Shown: one piece after another, positions 10,961 through 22,493 of the stretch | Layout: each line of letters opens with the position of its first letter | Position numbering within the stretch: position 1 is the first letter of the stretch | Translations under genes and position numbers: made by a program | Origin: Austropuccinia psidii | Lineage: Eukaryota > Basidiomycota > Pucciniomycetes > Pucciniales > Sphaerophragmiaceae | Reading direction: 5' to 3' | DNA: 64,000 nucleotides | NCBI GenBank assembly: GCA_023105745.1 | Contig: JALGQZ010000002.1 | Coordinates: 81,919,785-81,983,784 of the forward strand | Notes under the pieces: generated by a model | The model's input: only the letters and a program-made list of their open reading frames with translations | Databases searched by the model: none | What the model was told of the DNA's origin: nothing

Positions 10961-11763
10961 CATCAATCGTTGGCAATTGACTTCACTTCAAGAAGGATAA
11001 AAGTCAAGAGAACATCAAGCAAACTTCAAGCACATGTCACACTCTGGTCTTACACCAAATCCTGTGACATTCACCAATATTGGTTCCCCTGTGCCTTCAA
11101 CTGAGATTCCTCACCACTGGATCCTCCCTCAACCATACAAAAGTTGGTAAAAATTACACAAGACCCGCCTGTTTCCACACGCACACATCAAAGAGGTCCT
11201 TCAGCCAGTCTTGATGTAGAGGGGGGGTTTGACCTCACCAGGTCATCCATGAAAGGACTCCGCCTCCGTGGGATTGTCATTTTGCAGATGACACTGGTGA
11301 AGCTGGCCACACAATACCGTGGGTGCGGTGCAGCTGCATTGGTATGTGTGTGTGTGTGTGTGCGTCCTCCAGTGAGGTTGCATTGGCATGTTCATCCGCC
11401 GGTGCAGCTGCATTGGTGTGTGCGTGTGCATCTGCCGGTGCGGGGCAGTTGCGTAAGTGTGTGCCCATGCGGGGGAAGGTGCGTAAGGGCCAATTCCTTT
11501 TCCAACGTGATGATGGCACAGTTGGACATTTTGGATGCTGTTATAGGTGAGTGTGTGGGACATTTGATCATTGAAATTGGCTTATTCACACTGTACCCAA
11601 TGTCAAAATAGTAATTTCTTTGTGGCAATGTGAAATAATGGGCTTTGCTTTTCACAATGGCATGTCTCTGTCACCAAATTTTGAGGCAGTTATTTCACTA
11701 GCAAAATTGGTAATGAATCTGAGAGATTTTCATTTTTGTAGACTGAATATCATGAAATAACGG
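10961..11763. other. Intergenic DNA with imperfect TG-rich repeats
   Basis: No gene is recognised. 11315-11470 has imperfect repetitions of GGTGCAGCTGCATTGGT-like units alternating with TG runs. The overlapping open frames on both strands there are explained by this composition. Confidence 0.4.
11345..11362 (+). repeat. (TG)n microsatellite
   Basis: About nine TG dinucleotides in a row. Confidence 0.9.
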
Positions 11764-13660
11764 TTATATCATTACAAGCAGTCCACATGACATAACGTTG
11801 TTATCATACAATCCACAGTTCCTTTCTATTTCTTCTTCAGATATAATTAAGTGTTCATCATCAAAACCAACAGCTTTATAAATATTGAGATGCGGCCAAT
11901 CTGGTAATAAATTCACATAAATCTTCAAAGTTTTTAATATTAGAAAGTTATTGTTCAGCATGAAAGATGGCTCAGAGACTTTAAAAATGCTATTAATAAC
12001 ACAAAAACATCGTGAGTTGCTCCTCAGAAAACATATCACACTGTTGCTGACATTTTTGGATTCGGTTGAAAATATATTGTTCCCAATATTAATGTTTGAA
12101 ACTGGAAAATACCAAGGTGAGACAATCCTTGAAGTGGGATGACTTGTGGATTGTATGGTAATGTCTAAGCTGATCCATTCAACTATTTCCCTTGTGGGAT
12201 GAAAATTCTGTAAGTACTCAACCAGGCAATCATAATTTTCTTGTTCATGGCAGGATGGTTTGTTATGTTTTTGGTGATTGAACAGGGCAGGCGGCTGTAA
12301 TTCGGAAAGCTGTTTTATTTCACATGGGACGGATGGGGATTTCAGGAGAACAGAAAGGTTGCAACATTGACTGATATCTTGAAGTAAGGTTTTATCTATA
12401 TCATCTATTCAGAGTTGCAAGAAGTTAATCTTATTCAGTTCAGGTGTTTAATCAATGTGAATATATTGATCTTATTAATTGATGTACATATTTTGTTATT
12501 TGTTGGAATCTTTTCAAATACTCCAATCAAGCGCTCATAACCTCATGTGGCTGAGGCTTGTGCTAGGCCCCAATGTTGGAAGAGTTTGGGAATATGATCA
12601 GAATGATGATTTGGTTTACTTTTCTGTTTTGGGAACATGTGTTGATTGGAAAGGCAGAATTTTTTCCAATGTTCAGAAAATGCATTTGCATCATCGGTTG
12701 AAACAGTCCAACTTGTGGCAATGTTGATAGCACTAATCAAATGGAATGTATTCTTGGTTAGTTCATTTGCCAGTTCTTCTGATTGACCCATGTTTCTTTG
12801 TGTGTTGGTGGATTTGTGTTCATCTAACAACATCTGTTGACTGAGAATTAAAAATGGAATATAGACCTTGTATGAGAGCCCATTCAGCAGCTTTCAAACT
12901 ACCATGAGAGGGGGAACCCATTTTGCGGGGTTCTCTTGTCCATGACAAGGGAATTATGGTATCAGATATGATTTGTTGGAGATGCTCCAGAGCCTCACCC
13001 TTGATCTAGTGATAACTCAGTGCACTGATATCCAATTCAGATGGGATTTCAGAAGTGGGGATGTAATCCGCATCAAATGAAGGAATCTCCGCAGAACCAC
13101 TAGATGGATGTTGCATGTGAGGGGTGGGCATTGGGAGGTAGTTTTTTTGGGTGGAGGTAGTCAGGAGTGACTCATTTATTATTTTTGCTGTGTCTCTTCT
13201 CAGGGAGCAGGCCTCTCAATGCAATTTTATCAAGAGAGCTGTTGGAGGTCATGGAATCTGAGCCTGAACTGTTGGTGTCATTGTATTTCCTGCGGGACCT
13301 GAAGTAAATTTTTGATTTGGGCTCTGGAATGCACAACTTTAAAGCTGCATGATCCTTCAAAATTGCAAGTATTAAATTATTCATTATGTCAAGATTAACC
13401 ATTGTGGTTGCATCCAAATATGGAAGGTCTTCCAAAATTGAATATTGCACTCCATACTCAGAAAAAATTGCTCGTCTTCGTTGTGGGGATTCCTGAAGCC
13501 ATTTCGCAATGGTTGATTTATGATTTTGGTATGAGTGCATGTAGTGAAATTGAGGACCAATTTCTTCAATTTGAGCTTTTTGAATAGTAAAAGAATTATA
13601 AAAGTGGTTTCATGAATGAGAAATAAATCCGGTAAGCTTGCACATGGCAACCACATCCGC
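11764..13660 (-). pseudogene. Decayed CACTA/EnSpm-like (fungal tnp2-type) transposase
   Basis: Three minus-strand fragments read in order like a fungal CACTA-type transposase. 13540-13172 has WLQESPQRRRAIFSEYGVQY followed by LEDLPYLDA and DIMNNL, resembling the LPY...D.MHNL segment, with H changed to N. 12833-12486 has AFSEHWKKF, FPKQKSKPNHH and, after an in-frame TGA, GYERLIGVFEKIPTNN, resembling the conserved PNHH...ERL.G...K..TN segment near the C-terminus. 12039-11764 (HLNIYKAVGFDDEHLIISEEEI) may be the C-terminal domain. Several stops and frame changes separate the pieces. Identification rests on remembered family motifs. No terminal inverted repeats were located. Confidence 0.5.
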
Positions 13661-13700
13661 AATGGCCGTGAGAATGGAAACAGAGATAAAGGATCCTGAA

Positions 13701-15888
13701 TGTAAGGTTTGTCTGTGAAACTCTTGATAATAGTAGCAAAATCAAGAGTACTATGACTGTCCTCAATAGAAATATATAATATAATAAAATATTATAACCA
13801 CAAATTTAAATATAATTATTAAAAAAAATTATATAAAACAAATAAATTTAATAATTATTATAAAAAATATAATAATAAAAAAAATAATAATTATAATAAA
13901 TTATAATTATTCTATTATTGTTATAGTCACTGACAGTTATAACAATAATACTTGTAAAGCTCTTAATGAGACAATTACATGTGGAAATATGAATATTAAC
14001 CACTTATAAATAATATAAATATCATTATTAAAAGAATTATAACACACGCTGTGCAGAAATAATTCTTATAGAATAAAATTCTATATAAAAAAAACTAATA
14101 CTAGATAAAAAAATATAGAACTTTAGAGAAAACTTACTTATAATATTTATTTAATACAACAAGTTAAACAACAACAGTTATTATATTAAATAATGATTAT
14201 AAGTTAAAAACACTCCTAAAGTCAATAATTTTAAAGATAAAACAACTTTTTATGATAAAATTTAAGATTAAAGAGTTTTTAAGAGGAATTTGTGGATTTT
14301 AAAAGATATTTAAGATGATAATTTTATAATATAAAATATATTATTGATGATCACAACAATAATCTGAATTCTATGACTTCAATTCTTTGATTTACAATTA
14401 ATAAAGAATAAAATAACTTAATAATTACTTTAATAATAAGATTTTATAAATAATAAGACTTTACCTGTTTACATGTCTAATATGATTGGATTGATAATGA
14501 ATGATGGACAAAAACAGTGATGAAAAGAATCTTTTTATGTCTTCAGAGCAGCTCTCATGATTCATAATGAATATAGAGGGCGTTCTCAGGTCAAAACTGA
14601 AAAGCCATACTTAAAAACAAAGTTCTTAGCTTAAGGCAACTTGTTTTTAATTCCAATTTAAAGTTACCAGTGTTATTCTTAGCTCCATGTAACTTTAATC
14701 CTCATTTAAACTAATTATTTTAAGTTCTTAATATAAATAAACTTATTTATATTAAAGTTCATCACATGAACAACTTAAAATTAGAGTTTCAAGCAGAAAT
14801 CTCTTAAACTCAATTTTTAATTACTTTTTTAAAGAAATCATAATTTTCTTTGAGCTTAATTAAAAGGGTAAATTTCCAGGCTATTTACCCAGGAATTTTA
14901 TTTATAAAAGATACTTAAAATTTAATTTCTATATAGATAATATTAAATTCTAAGCTGTGTGAAAATATCAAGCAAATCCATTAAGATTGGGATTTTTAAT
15001 GAATCTTTGAAGTTATTGCTATTTTTCCACGTAAAATAGCAATACACACCAAACCTTAGCTTTTGATAAGGTTTTGATGCTTGTAACTTTAAAGGTTTAA
15101 GCTTATTTAAGGTTTTTAAGCTTTATTAAGCTTTGACAGTTCTTAAAACCTTGATTTTAAGCCAGCATATTGGGATTTACCCTTTGGCAGCTTGAAATTC
15201 CTGTCCAAATTGGGATAAAACCAGTTTAAACCTTAAGGTTGGATCAAAGTCTAATCTTAAAGTTTAAATAAGGTTTAAAATCCTCCAATACAGGTGGACA
15301 ACCTTAATTGAATCATTGCAGATCCAAAAAGTTGGGTACCCCAGCTCTGTTTGGTTGTTTTCCTTTGTCCCACCTTTTTGCGTGGATTTTTCCCTTTTAT
15401 TTATTGAAAGCCATACCATGGCTTTAAACCCTTTTAAATTGAGCTCACGCAGGATTTACATTCTGTATGGCAGATCCTTAGCCAATTCAGTAAATATACA
15501 CCACACCTCAATTTTAACTAAAATTTTGGTAAGCTTGCATTAACCTTATGCAACTTTAAATTTAAGCTTATTTAAGCTTAAATTTAACAATTCTAAAAAA
15601 ATGTTAAAAATGTTACATTAGTACTGTCAGATTCTTAAATCTTCTAATAACACAAGAAATAAGTGTTTTTGGGTATAACACCTTATGGATGTACCCTAGG
15701 TTATTTTTGGTGTAGAATCCAAAAATGACATAATATTTATAACTTTGTTTATCCAAAATAAAGCTATACTTATTTTTTGTTATTTTTCATTTTAATTTCA
15801 ACTAAAAAGTCTGTTTAAGGCAAAATTAGCTGTTTATAAAATCATTTGTGGCCTTATGGGTATGTTATACATACCTCACAGGCTCACA
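13701..15888 (-). repeat. Left (3') LTR of element B, 2188 bp
   Basis: It starts TGTAAGGTTTGTCTGTG and ends CACAGGCTCACA, matching LTRs at 22494-24644 and 47877-50012. The flanking five bases CTGAA do not match GACAA beyond the right LTR, so no target duplication is seen. It is longer than and differs at many sites from the right LTR. Confidence 0.85.
15556..15587. promoter_or_regulatory. Perfect 15-bp-arm palindrome in LTR B
   Basis: Arms TTAAATTTAAGCTTA and its exact reverse complement are separated by TT. It is intact in the LTR ending at 50012 and has one changed base in the LTR ending at 24644. It lies about 300 bases inside the upstream (U3) end on the minus strand. A cruciform or protein-binding role is possible. 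Confidence 0.5.
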
Positions 15889-15901
15889 TTCCCTACCACC
15901 A
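15889..15901 (-). promoter_or_regulatory. Polypurine tract of element B
   Basis: The minus strand reads GGTGGTAGGGAA directly before the 3' LTR. Elements A and E have the same type of tract at the same place, as expected for the plus-strand primer of reverse transcription. Confidence 0.7.
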
Positions 15902-18900
15902 AAAAAAAATTGTACCACAATTTTTCTTTTGTAGTTTACCCCCAAGTTATTGGGGGGGTATAATCCACTGTCCAACCTCTCTACTTCTAGTTTTAAGTAT
16001 GTAAAGCACACAATTAAAGCTTTTTTTTGAGCAATTGGTCTTCTCTCACGTCTGAATCTTCTGCGAAATGTTTCGGAATCAGGTATTTTGCTTTCTACAA
16101 TCCACTCATCTTCATGTTGTGCATTTTTATACCTGACTAAGTATTCTCTTTCATTTTTTCCCCTAAGTCTTCTTTCTTTCAAGACTTTTAGTACATTCTT
16201 CTCCTCACTTAGATCTAGTGGGGGTACTTCTAAGGGTGTTTCATTTCTTAAAGGAAATAATTCCTTGTCACTTGAAGTGTAATGCTTTGCTAGACTGACA
16301 TGGAATGTTGGATGTTCATTTTCCAGTTCTCCTGACAGTTCTACTTGTCATGCATTTGTCCCATGAAGGGCTTTAATAATAAATGGTCCTGCAAAGGAAT
16401 CTTTCAATTTCTTTGGGCCTTTAATATTATTAAAGTTCAAGGTTGAAACTAGTATTAAATCCCCTCCTTTGAATTCTGGGGTTTTATGACTTTTATCCCA
16501 TTTCTGCTTAGCATATTCAAAGGCATCATTTATGCTTTGATTTGCATGATGTCTCACTTTATCAAGCAATAGCTTAAAGCTTGAAGCAGCCGGATGAATT
16601 TCAACCAGATCTTTCTTCAAAGTATCAATTGGAATTTTGGGGTTCCATCCTTTTTCCAACATTGCAGGGGTCTTTCCTGTTGAAGCATGGATGGAGGTCT
16701 TGTAGGCTAATTCCAATGCTGGTATAAGAGTACACCAATCATGGGTAAATCCATCAGAATCTTCAAACTCCAGGCCATAAGCACAAAATCTTCTGATCAT
16801 GTCCTCAAGGGTTTGAATCATTCTTTCTGCTAACCCATCTGTTTGTGGATGGTATGCTGTTGAGAATGATAATTTTGTACCCAAAAGCTTATGTAAATTA
16901 GTTCATAAGGCTGATGTGAATTTTGGGTCTCTGTCACTAATGATATTCTTAAAGAGACCAGTATGGGATATTACTCTATTCCAGATCAAAAGAGCTGTAT
17001 CCATAGCTGTGTCATCTTTGTGACATGGTAAAAAGATTGGTGCTTTGCTATATCTGTCTACAATAACAAGACATGCATTGTAGCTTTCATCACCTCCAGG
17101 TGGTAATGCGGTTACCCAATCCATGTGAACCACTTCCCATGGGGTACTTGGTTCTTGGATATGGATCATCAAGCCAAATCGTTTACCAGTAGCTTTATTG
17201 GCTTTCTGGCATCTATCACAACTATGACATTATTCAATGACATCTTTTCTCCAAGATGGCCACCAGGCACATGTCTGAATTCTTTCCATTGTTCTGTCTT
17301 CAGACAGATGTCCAGAATAAATGTTATCATGGTATTCTAGTAGTATTGTGTCAATCAACATTCTACTACATAGGACCATGACACATGTGTGTTTAGATCT
17401 ATGATATAGAATACCATCAAACAAATGGAATCTTCCATTATCATAAGATGTTTTCCAAATATCATCCAGAGAATTAGCCAATGCTGCATCTTTGCAATCT
17501 TTGTCAAGTAGAGCAGTAAGTATATGGCAATTTTTATCTTGCTTATAGCTTTCTCTAACTTCCTCACAGAATTCTGTTCCCACATCTGTGATGTTAATTC
17601 CTTCAATTGGGATTTGAGGTTCTGCACTTGTAGGAACATAGGCAGGATTTTCAGGTGTATTGGGTAATGCCCATCTACTTAAGCCATCAGAATTCCTGTG
17701 AATATTTCCAGCTTTATGTACTATGGTCATATTGCCTCTATACTCCTGTATAGCAATCTGCCATCTTAACATGTGTCTGTTTGGAGTTTTCATGTTAAGA
17801 AGAGACTTTACTGTGTTACAATCAGTAATTACTTCAAACACACTACCATCAAGATAGTAATGAAGTTTTTCCAGAGCCCAAACAAGGCAAAGGCACTCCA
17901 TTTGGCTAGCTCCATATCTGGCCTCAGTGGGTTTAATTTGTCTTGAAATAAAACAAATTGGACCTTCATAAGGCTTGTCATTGACAATTTGAACTTGATG
18001 AAGAGCAGCTCCTAGACCTTCACCACATGCATCAATATACAGCTTGAAAGGAAGTTTCCAGTCTGGCATCAGTAATAATGGTTCATTGGTCAAGGCATAC
18101 TTGATTTTATCTTATGCTTGAATTCTCTCCTGAGTCATCTCAAAAACAGTTTGTTGATCACAAATTCTGTATAATTGTCTGGCATGGATTGCAAAATCTT
18201 TAAGGTTTTGCCTGTATCAACTGGCAAAACCTAAGAAAGACATCATTTCTTTTTTGTTCTAGGGCATCTGTTTCAGTAAGACTGAAGCCACTTTGCTCTT
18301 ATCAACACCAAGGCTTAGTCCTGAGACTACATGTCCTAGATCTTTTAACTCATGAAACACAAAATTACATTTTTTAAGAGAAATTTTCATGTTCACTTGT
18401 AGAATTTTCTTAAGTAATAATGAAAGTCTCTCTAAATGTAATTGCCAGGTTTCTGAAAAAATGATAATGTCATCAATATAAATGATTAACCATCCCTCTG
18501 ATAATTCATGTGGGAAGATAGTATTCACCATTCTTTGGTAATGAGAGGGTGCATTTTTAATACCAAAAGGCTTCCTCAAATATTCACAAATACCACAATG
18601 AGCAATTATTCTCAATAGTTTCCTAGCATGAGGTGTCAAAACATTCTGGTGAAAGCCTTTTAGAGCATCCATGGAAGTGATGAATCTTGCTTTGGATAAT
18701 TGAGTCAAAGTCTCATGAATTCTAGGGATTGGATACCTGTCTGGGATAGTATAGGTATTCAGTGCTCTAAAATCACCAACCATCCTTGACTTATCATTAT
18801 GCCAAGGAATGATTACTGGGGTTGTGACTTCTACCTCCTCATTGTGTCTAACATTTCTAAGAACTCCCAGTTTCATTAGTTCATTAATATGATTTTCTAA

Positions 18901-21792
18901 TGCTTCTATAGCCCTAGGGCTAGCTGGGTAAGCTGGCCTTCTTAATAGTGGCGGATAAGGCCTTTCTACATTAAGCATAATGTCCACCTCATGGCCTTTT
19001 ATAGCCCCAAGTGGTTCATTATCTGAAGCAAAGGCTTCCCTGTATTGAAAAAAAATTTCAATAAGCTCTTCCTTCATTTCCATTGTTAGCTCAGGACTAA
19101 TTTGTGCCTCAATTAATTTACTTGACACAAATTCTTCCTTATTAACATTTTTTACTTGTTTAATGACAGTAATTTCTCTTTTTTCTAGAGGAAAAGGAAA
19201 TTTTTGTCTTTTATTTTCCCCTATAGTGAAATACCTGTCTTTATGAGTATTAATATCAATACCATAAATATTGAGATAATCATTCCCAAGTATAAAGTGT
19301 TGTGAATTACAATTACTCATAACATCAATTTCAACTTTCAGTCTTATACTTCCTGCAGGATGAGGAAATATAATTGCTGCTTCAAATATACCCAAGGGGT
19401 GCATATTTTGGCTAGCACTGCTCAATGTTATACCTTCAATTGGCATTAATGTGTCTTGCCAATTGGTATAAATTTTGTCAAGATAATCTTTTCCAACACA
19501 AGTGCAAAAAGCACCTGAGTCAAGATGTATCTTGGCTTCTGTGTTATTTATCACAATATTAGTGATACAAGATGACCCAGCTGTATAACCTTTACCTCTG
19601 GCAGGTTTGGGTTTTTTGCATTTTGGCATCTTGCACATGTATGAGATCCATACATTCATCACTGTATTGTGGTAAGTGAGTATGTACCTCAGTGACCTCA
19701 AAAGAGACATTAATGTTCTCTATACCAAGTTCTTCTGATACTTCTTCTTCTTCTGAAGCCTCAGAATAACTTTCATGTAAAGATACATCAGTTGCTTTTG
19801 TGTCTTCCACTTTTTCAACATTTATCTCATTGACTCTTGTCTTTTTTGGACAAGTGTTTGCCAAATGAGATCTACTTCCACATTTATGACATTTCAAAGG
19901 AGGTCTGTCATGTGGTTTATTTGGTTTTGAAATTGGTTTCCCACTAGTCTTGTTGTCTATTGGGGTTTTGGACCAATTCCTTCCAATCTTTGTTCTAGTA
20001 GTGATGTCCTCCATAGCATTGATATAATCTTCTGTAGAGCAAGGCTCAATACATCAGCTTCTTATAGCATGCTCAAGGTCACCACCACATTTTCTTAATA
20101 TCTTTTTATGTACCATTGTTTCAGACATATCAGGATGAAGGGCAGTTAACCTGTCCTTTTGTTTAAGAAGCCAAGTCATGGGCCTGTCCCTCTCAATATT
20201 AAAAATGGCTTCTTCAAAAGAATTTGCCATTCTAAATCTCCAGGAATCATTTGCCCATTTGGAAATACTTTGTTCTTTCCACCAAGGCCAAGAATGTTTA
20301 CCATGGTCTTGTCTCATTTTATAATACCATTTCTTTGCTGATTTGGTAAATAATGAGTGTAATCTGGCACTTATGTATTCATCTGGTATGATAAAGTCTT
20401 CTTTGAACATATCAATTTTTTTCATAAATTCCATATGATTATATTCTCCTTCACCACTGAAGGCTGGCCATTCCTCTAATCTTGGAATTTCCTTAAAATT
20501 GCAAGCAGTTTCCACATCATGACTTGAAATTGTATGATTTAAATAATTATTCAAGTTAAGAACATTTTTGTCAAGAATTGGTGTGGATTGCCTTGGCAAT
20601 TCATTTTTTAGTTATATATTCTTAATACTTGATTGAATGTCTTCTTTCAATTCAAGTCTTGCTTTATCACTTTTTTCCAATTGTTCTTGAAAAAGAGCTG
20701 CATTGTGACCAGTAGAATTTTCCAAGTTTTGAACATGTATTTTCAATTCTCTTAACTGTCCAGTTATAAAAGAAATTGAGTTCTCATCTGGTTGATTGAG
20801 TAAGGTAACTTTAGACTCAAGTCTTTCACAAATTTGCGTCAAAGACACAATATTGTCTTTATTAAAATTTTCAAGGCCAATAATAGTCTTTTGTTGTTCT
20901 TTCACTTTCAATATCTCATTACCCAACTTCTGTTGGACATAATCAAATGCTTTAAACTTTGCCATAATTTCTTTATTACAAGATTCAAAGTGAGTTACAA
21001 GTTTTACAAGATCTATTTCTTTGGGAAAGATCGATTCAATCTTTCCTCCTCCTTGTTTTTGAATTCCATCAAGGCTCTTGCCATATTGAACACATTGTCC
21101 ATGGCTGTCTTTTCCTTCTTTGGGATTCTGTAATTCTGAGGGTAAGGCTTGTTCCACTTGGGCTTTGCCTTTCCCTTTTCCTTTTTCTTGCCCTTCTGGT
21201 TGGTTTTTGGGGCTTGCTTGGGCTTTTTTGGCACTTGTTGAGGTGGATTTTTGCTGGTGGATTCTTGGGGAGCTTCCACTGGGCTGGTTTCCTTGCCTTG
21301 GGCCAACTTCTTCTTCTGATCCTCTGATAACATGCTTTGGTTTTTCAACCAAGCTTTTATCTGTTGGACTTGTCCTTTGACAGACATGGGTGTCCAACCC
21401 ATCAGAAGGTCTTCTGTCTTTTCTGGTCCCATGAATTTCTTCACTTGAAGAAAAGAGTTCATGGTGCTTATCCAAAGACTTGGTAGAAGTTCCCACTCTT
21501 GTTGTTTTGACGCCAAGAACCAGTTCTTCCATTGAGATTGATAAATCTCCACGGCTGCTTGTTGGAAATGGTTCAGGTCTAACAGCAATCGCAGTTATGT
21601 CAGCTTCTGGACTCTCAATAAGAGGTTCAAAGGTGCTGGCTAACCTTTGGGAACTGGTGGAAGTTCTGGCATCTCCATTTGTGACTCTCCTCTGGGAATA
21701 CATTCTTGCCTTTTGGATTTGTGGCTGGAATGTCCTGGTCCAGATCCATTTTATTGGATGGAGTAGTTGCTTCCACTTCTAGTAGGAGTCAT
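15889..21792 (-). pseudogene. Degenerate Gag-Pol of element B
   Basis: Domains in order from the right: Gag (about 20600-20054), zinc knuckle CHKCGSRSHLANTC, protease LDSGAFCTC, RT with YIDDIIIF, RNase H ([14 protein letters not shown]), integrase zinc finger and core, and chromodomain (EYLVRYKN). It is broken by many stops: a TAA near the polyprotein start, TAA before LKNELPRQ, TGA in EHAIRS*C, TAG in QMP*NKK, TAA in RIQA*DK (written by neighbouring residues), TAA in VIE*CHSC, TGA in AL*TNL, TGA in TNA*QVE, and a frameshift near 19610. The normal stop after RRPIAQ (TAA in element E) is AAA here, so the frame runs on through the polypurine tract into the LTR. It is not functional. Confidence 0.85.
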
Positions 21793-21957
21793 TTCACGTC
21801 AATTGTAATAAAAAATAGAGTAAAATTGAATTCAATTCACCTGCAGGACCTTTAAAGGGCTCTTTGGTTATCAAACCCCTTGGTGCTGGACTGGTTTAAA
21901 TTTCAATACTGGACTCTGAGGTTTCAGAGTCTGAAGAATTTTCTCTCATGGAAGACA
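21013..21957 (-). pseudogene. ORF1 of element B (three exons, broken)
   Basis: Exon 1 begins TGTCTTCC after a TCTCTAG 3' splice site (G at 21958) and contains ATG 21949. Intron 1 is 21779-21840 (CAG|GTGAAT...CTACTAG), with the Gag-Pol ATG at 21792 inside it. Exon 2 is 21778-21645. Intron 2 is 21580/21579-21644 (AAAG|GTTAGC...GTTAG). Exon 3 ends at 21013 and encodes a stretch with AAVEIYQSQWKNWF, MNSFLQVKKFMG, GWTP, WLKNQS and PYPQNYRIP. A TAA in exon 1 and one missing base in exon 2 (134 instead of a multiple of three) break it, while exon 3 is open. Exon positions and phases match those of element A. Confidence 0.65.
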
Positions 21958-21960
21958 CTA

Positions 21961-22493
21961 GAGAAAATTAAAAATATAAGTTATTTTATCAAATAATGAA
22001 AATAGCTTATACACTCAACTTATTAAATAAAGTTGTTTTAATGTAATTTATGGCAAATTACATCAAAAATAAAGAAAAATGTCTAAGATAAAAGAAAAAA
22101 ATGTTTTTTTAGTAAAGAGTTTTTATTTGATTTATTATTTTCTTGCAAGAAATAATAATTATGCAATTAACAAGTTAATTAATCAAAATTGTATTATTAT
22201 TCCCTTTATACTAGAATAACTTAAAGAATAAATTTCAAGTCTGTGATGTGAAAAAGCCACTAGTTAGACAAAAGGAATTTATTCCAAGTCACTCAATAGT
22301 ATATTTTTTCAAACAATATTCTTAAGAAAAAATAACTCAATTAATATTATAAAGATTATTTATAAGGGATAGGTCCCAAAAAAGCCAATATTAACATAAA
22401 TATGGAAATTTTACGTCAAAAAACAGTAAAGTAAGCTCTAGAATATGATTTATGTCCCAAAAATTGGTTTAAAGTCACGGCCAGGCCCCCAAA
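21961..22493 (-). other. Leader of element B with primer-binding site
   Basis: This AT-rich leader shows no coding content. At 22476-22491 the minus strand reads TGGGGGCCTGGCCGTG, two bases from the LTR, identical to the sites of elements A and E. Confidence 0.7.

Noticed and set aside
11243..11655. Five overlapping open frames on both strands
   Set aside because: TG-rich imperfect repeats produce open frames in several phases; no family motif.
15889..21792. Repeat-induced point mutation as the cause of decay in element B
   Set aside because: Some stops are C-to-T or G-to-A changes (CGA to TGA, CAG to TAG, TGG to TGA), but several are TAT/TAC to TAA, so no clean signature is visible by eye.
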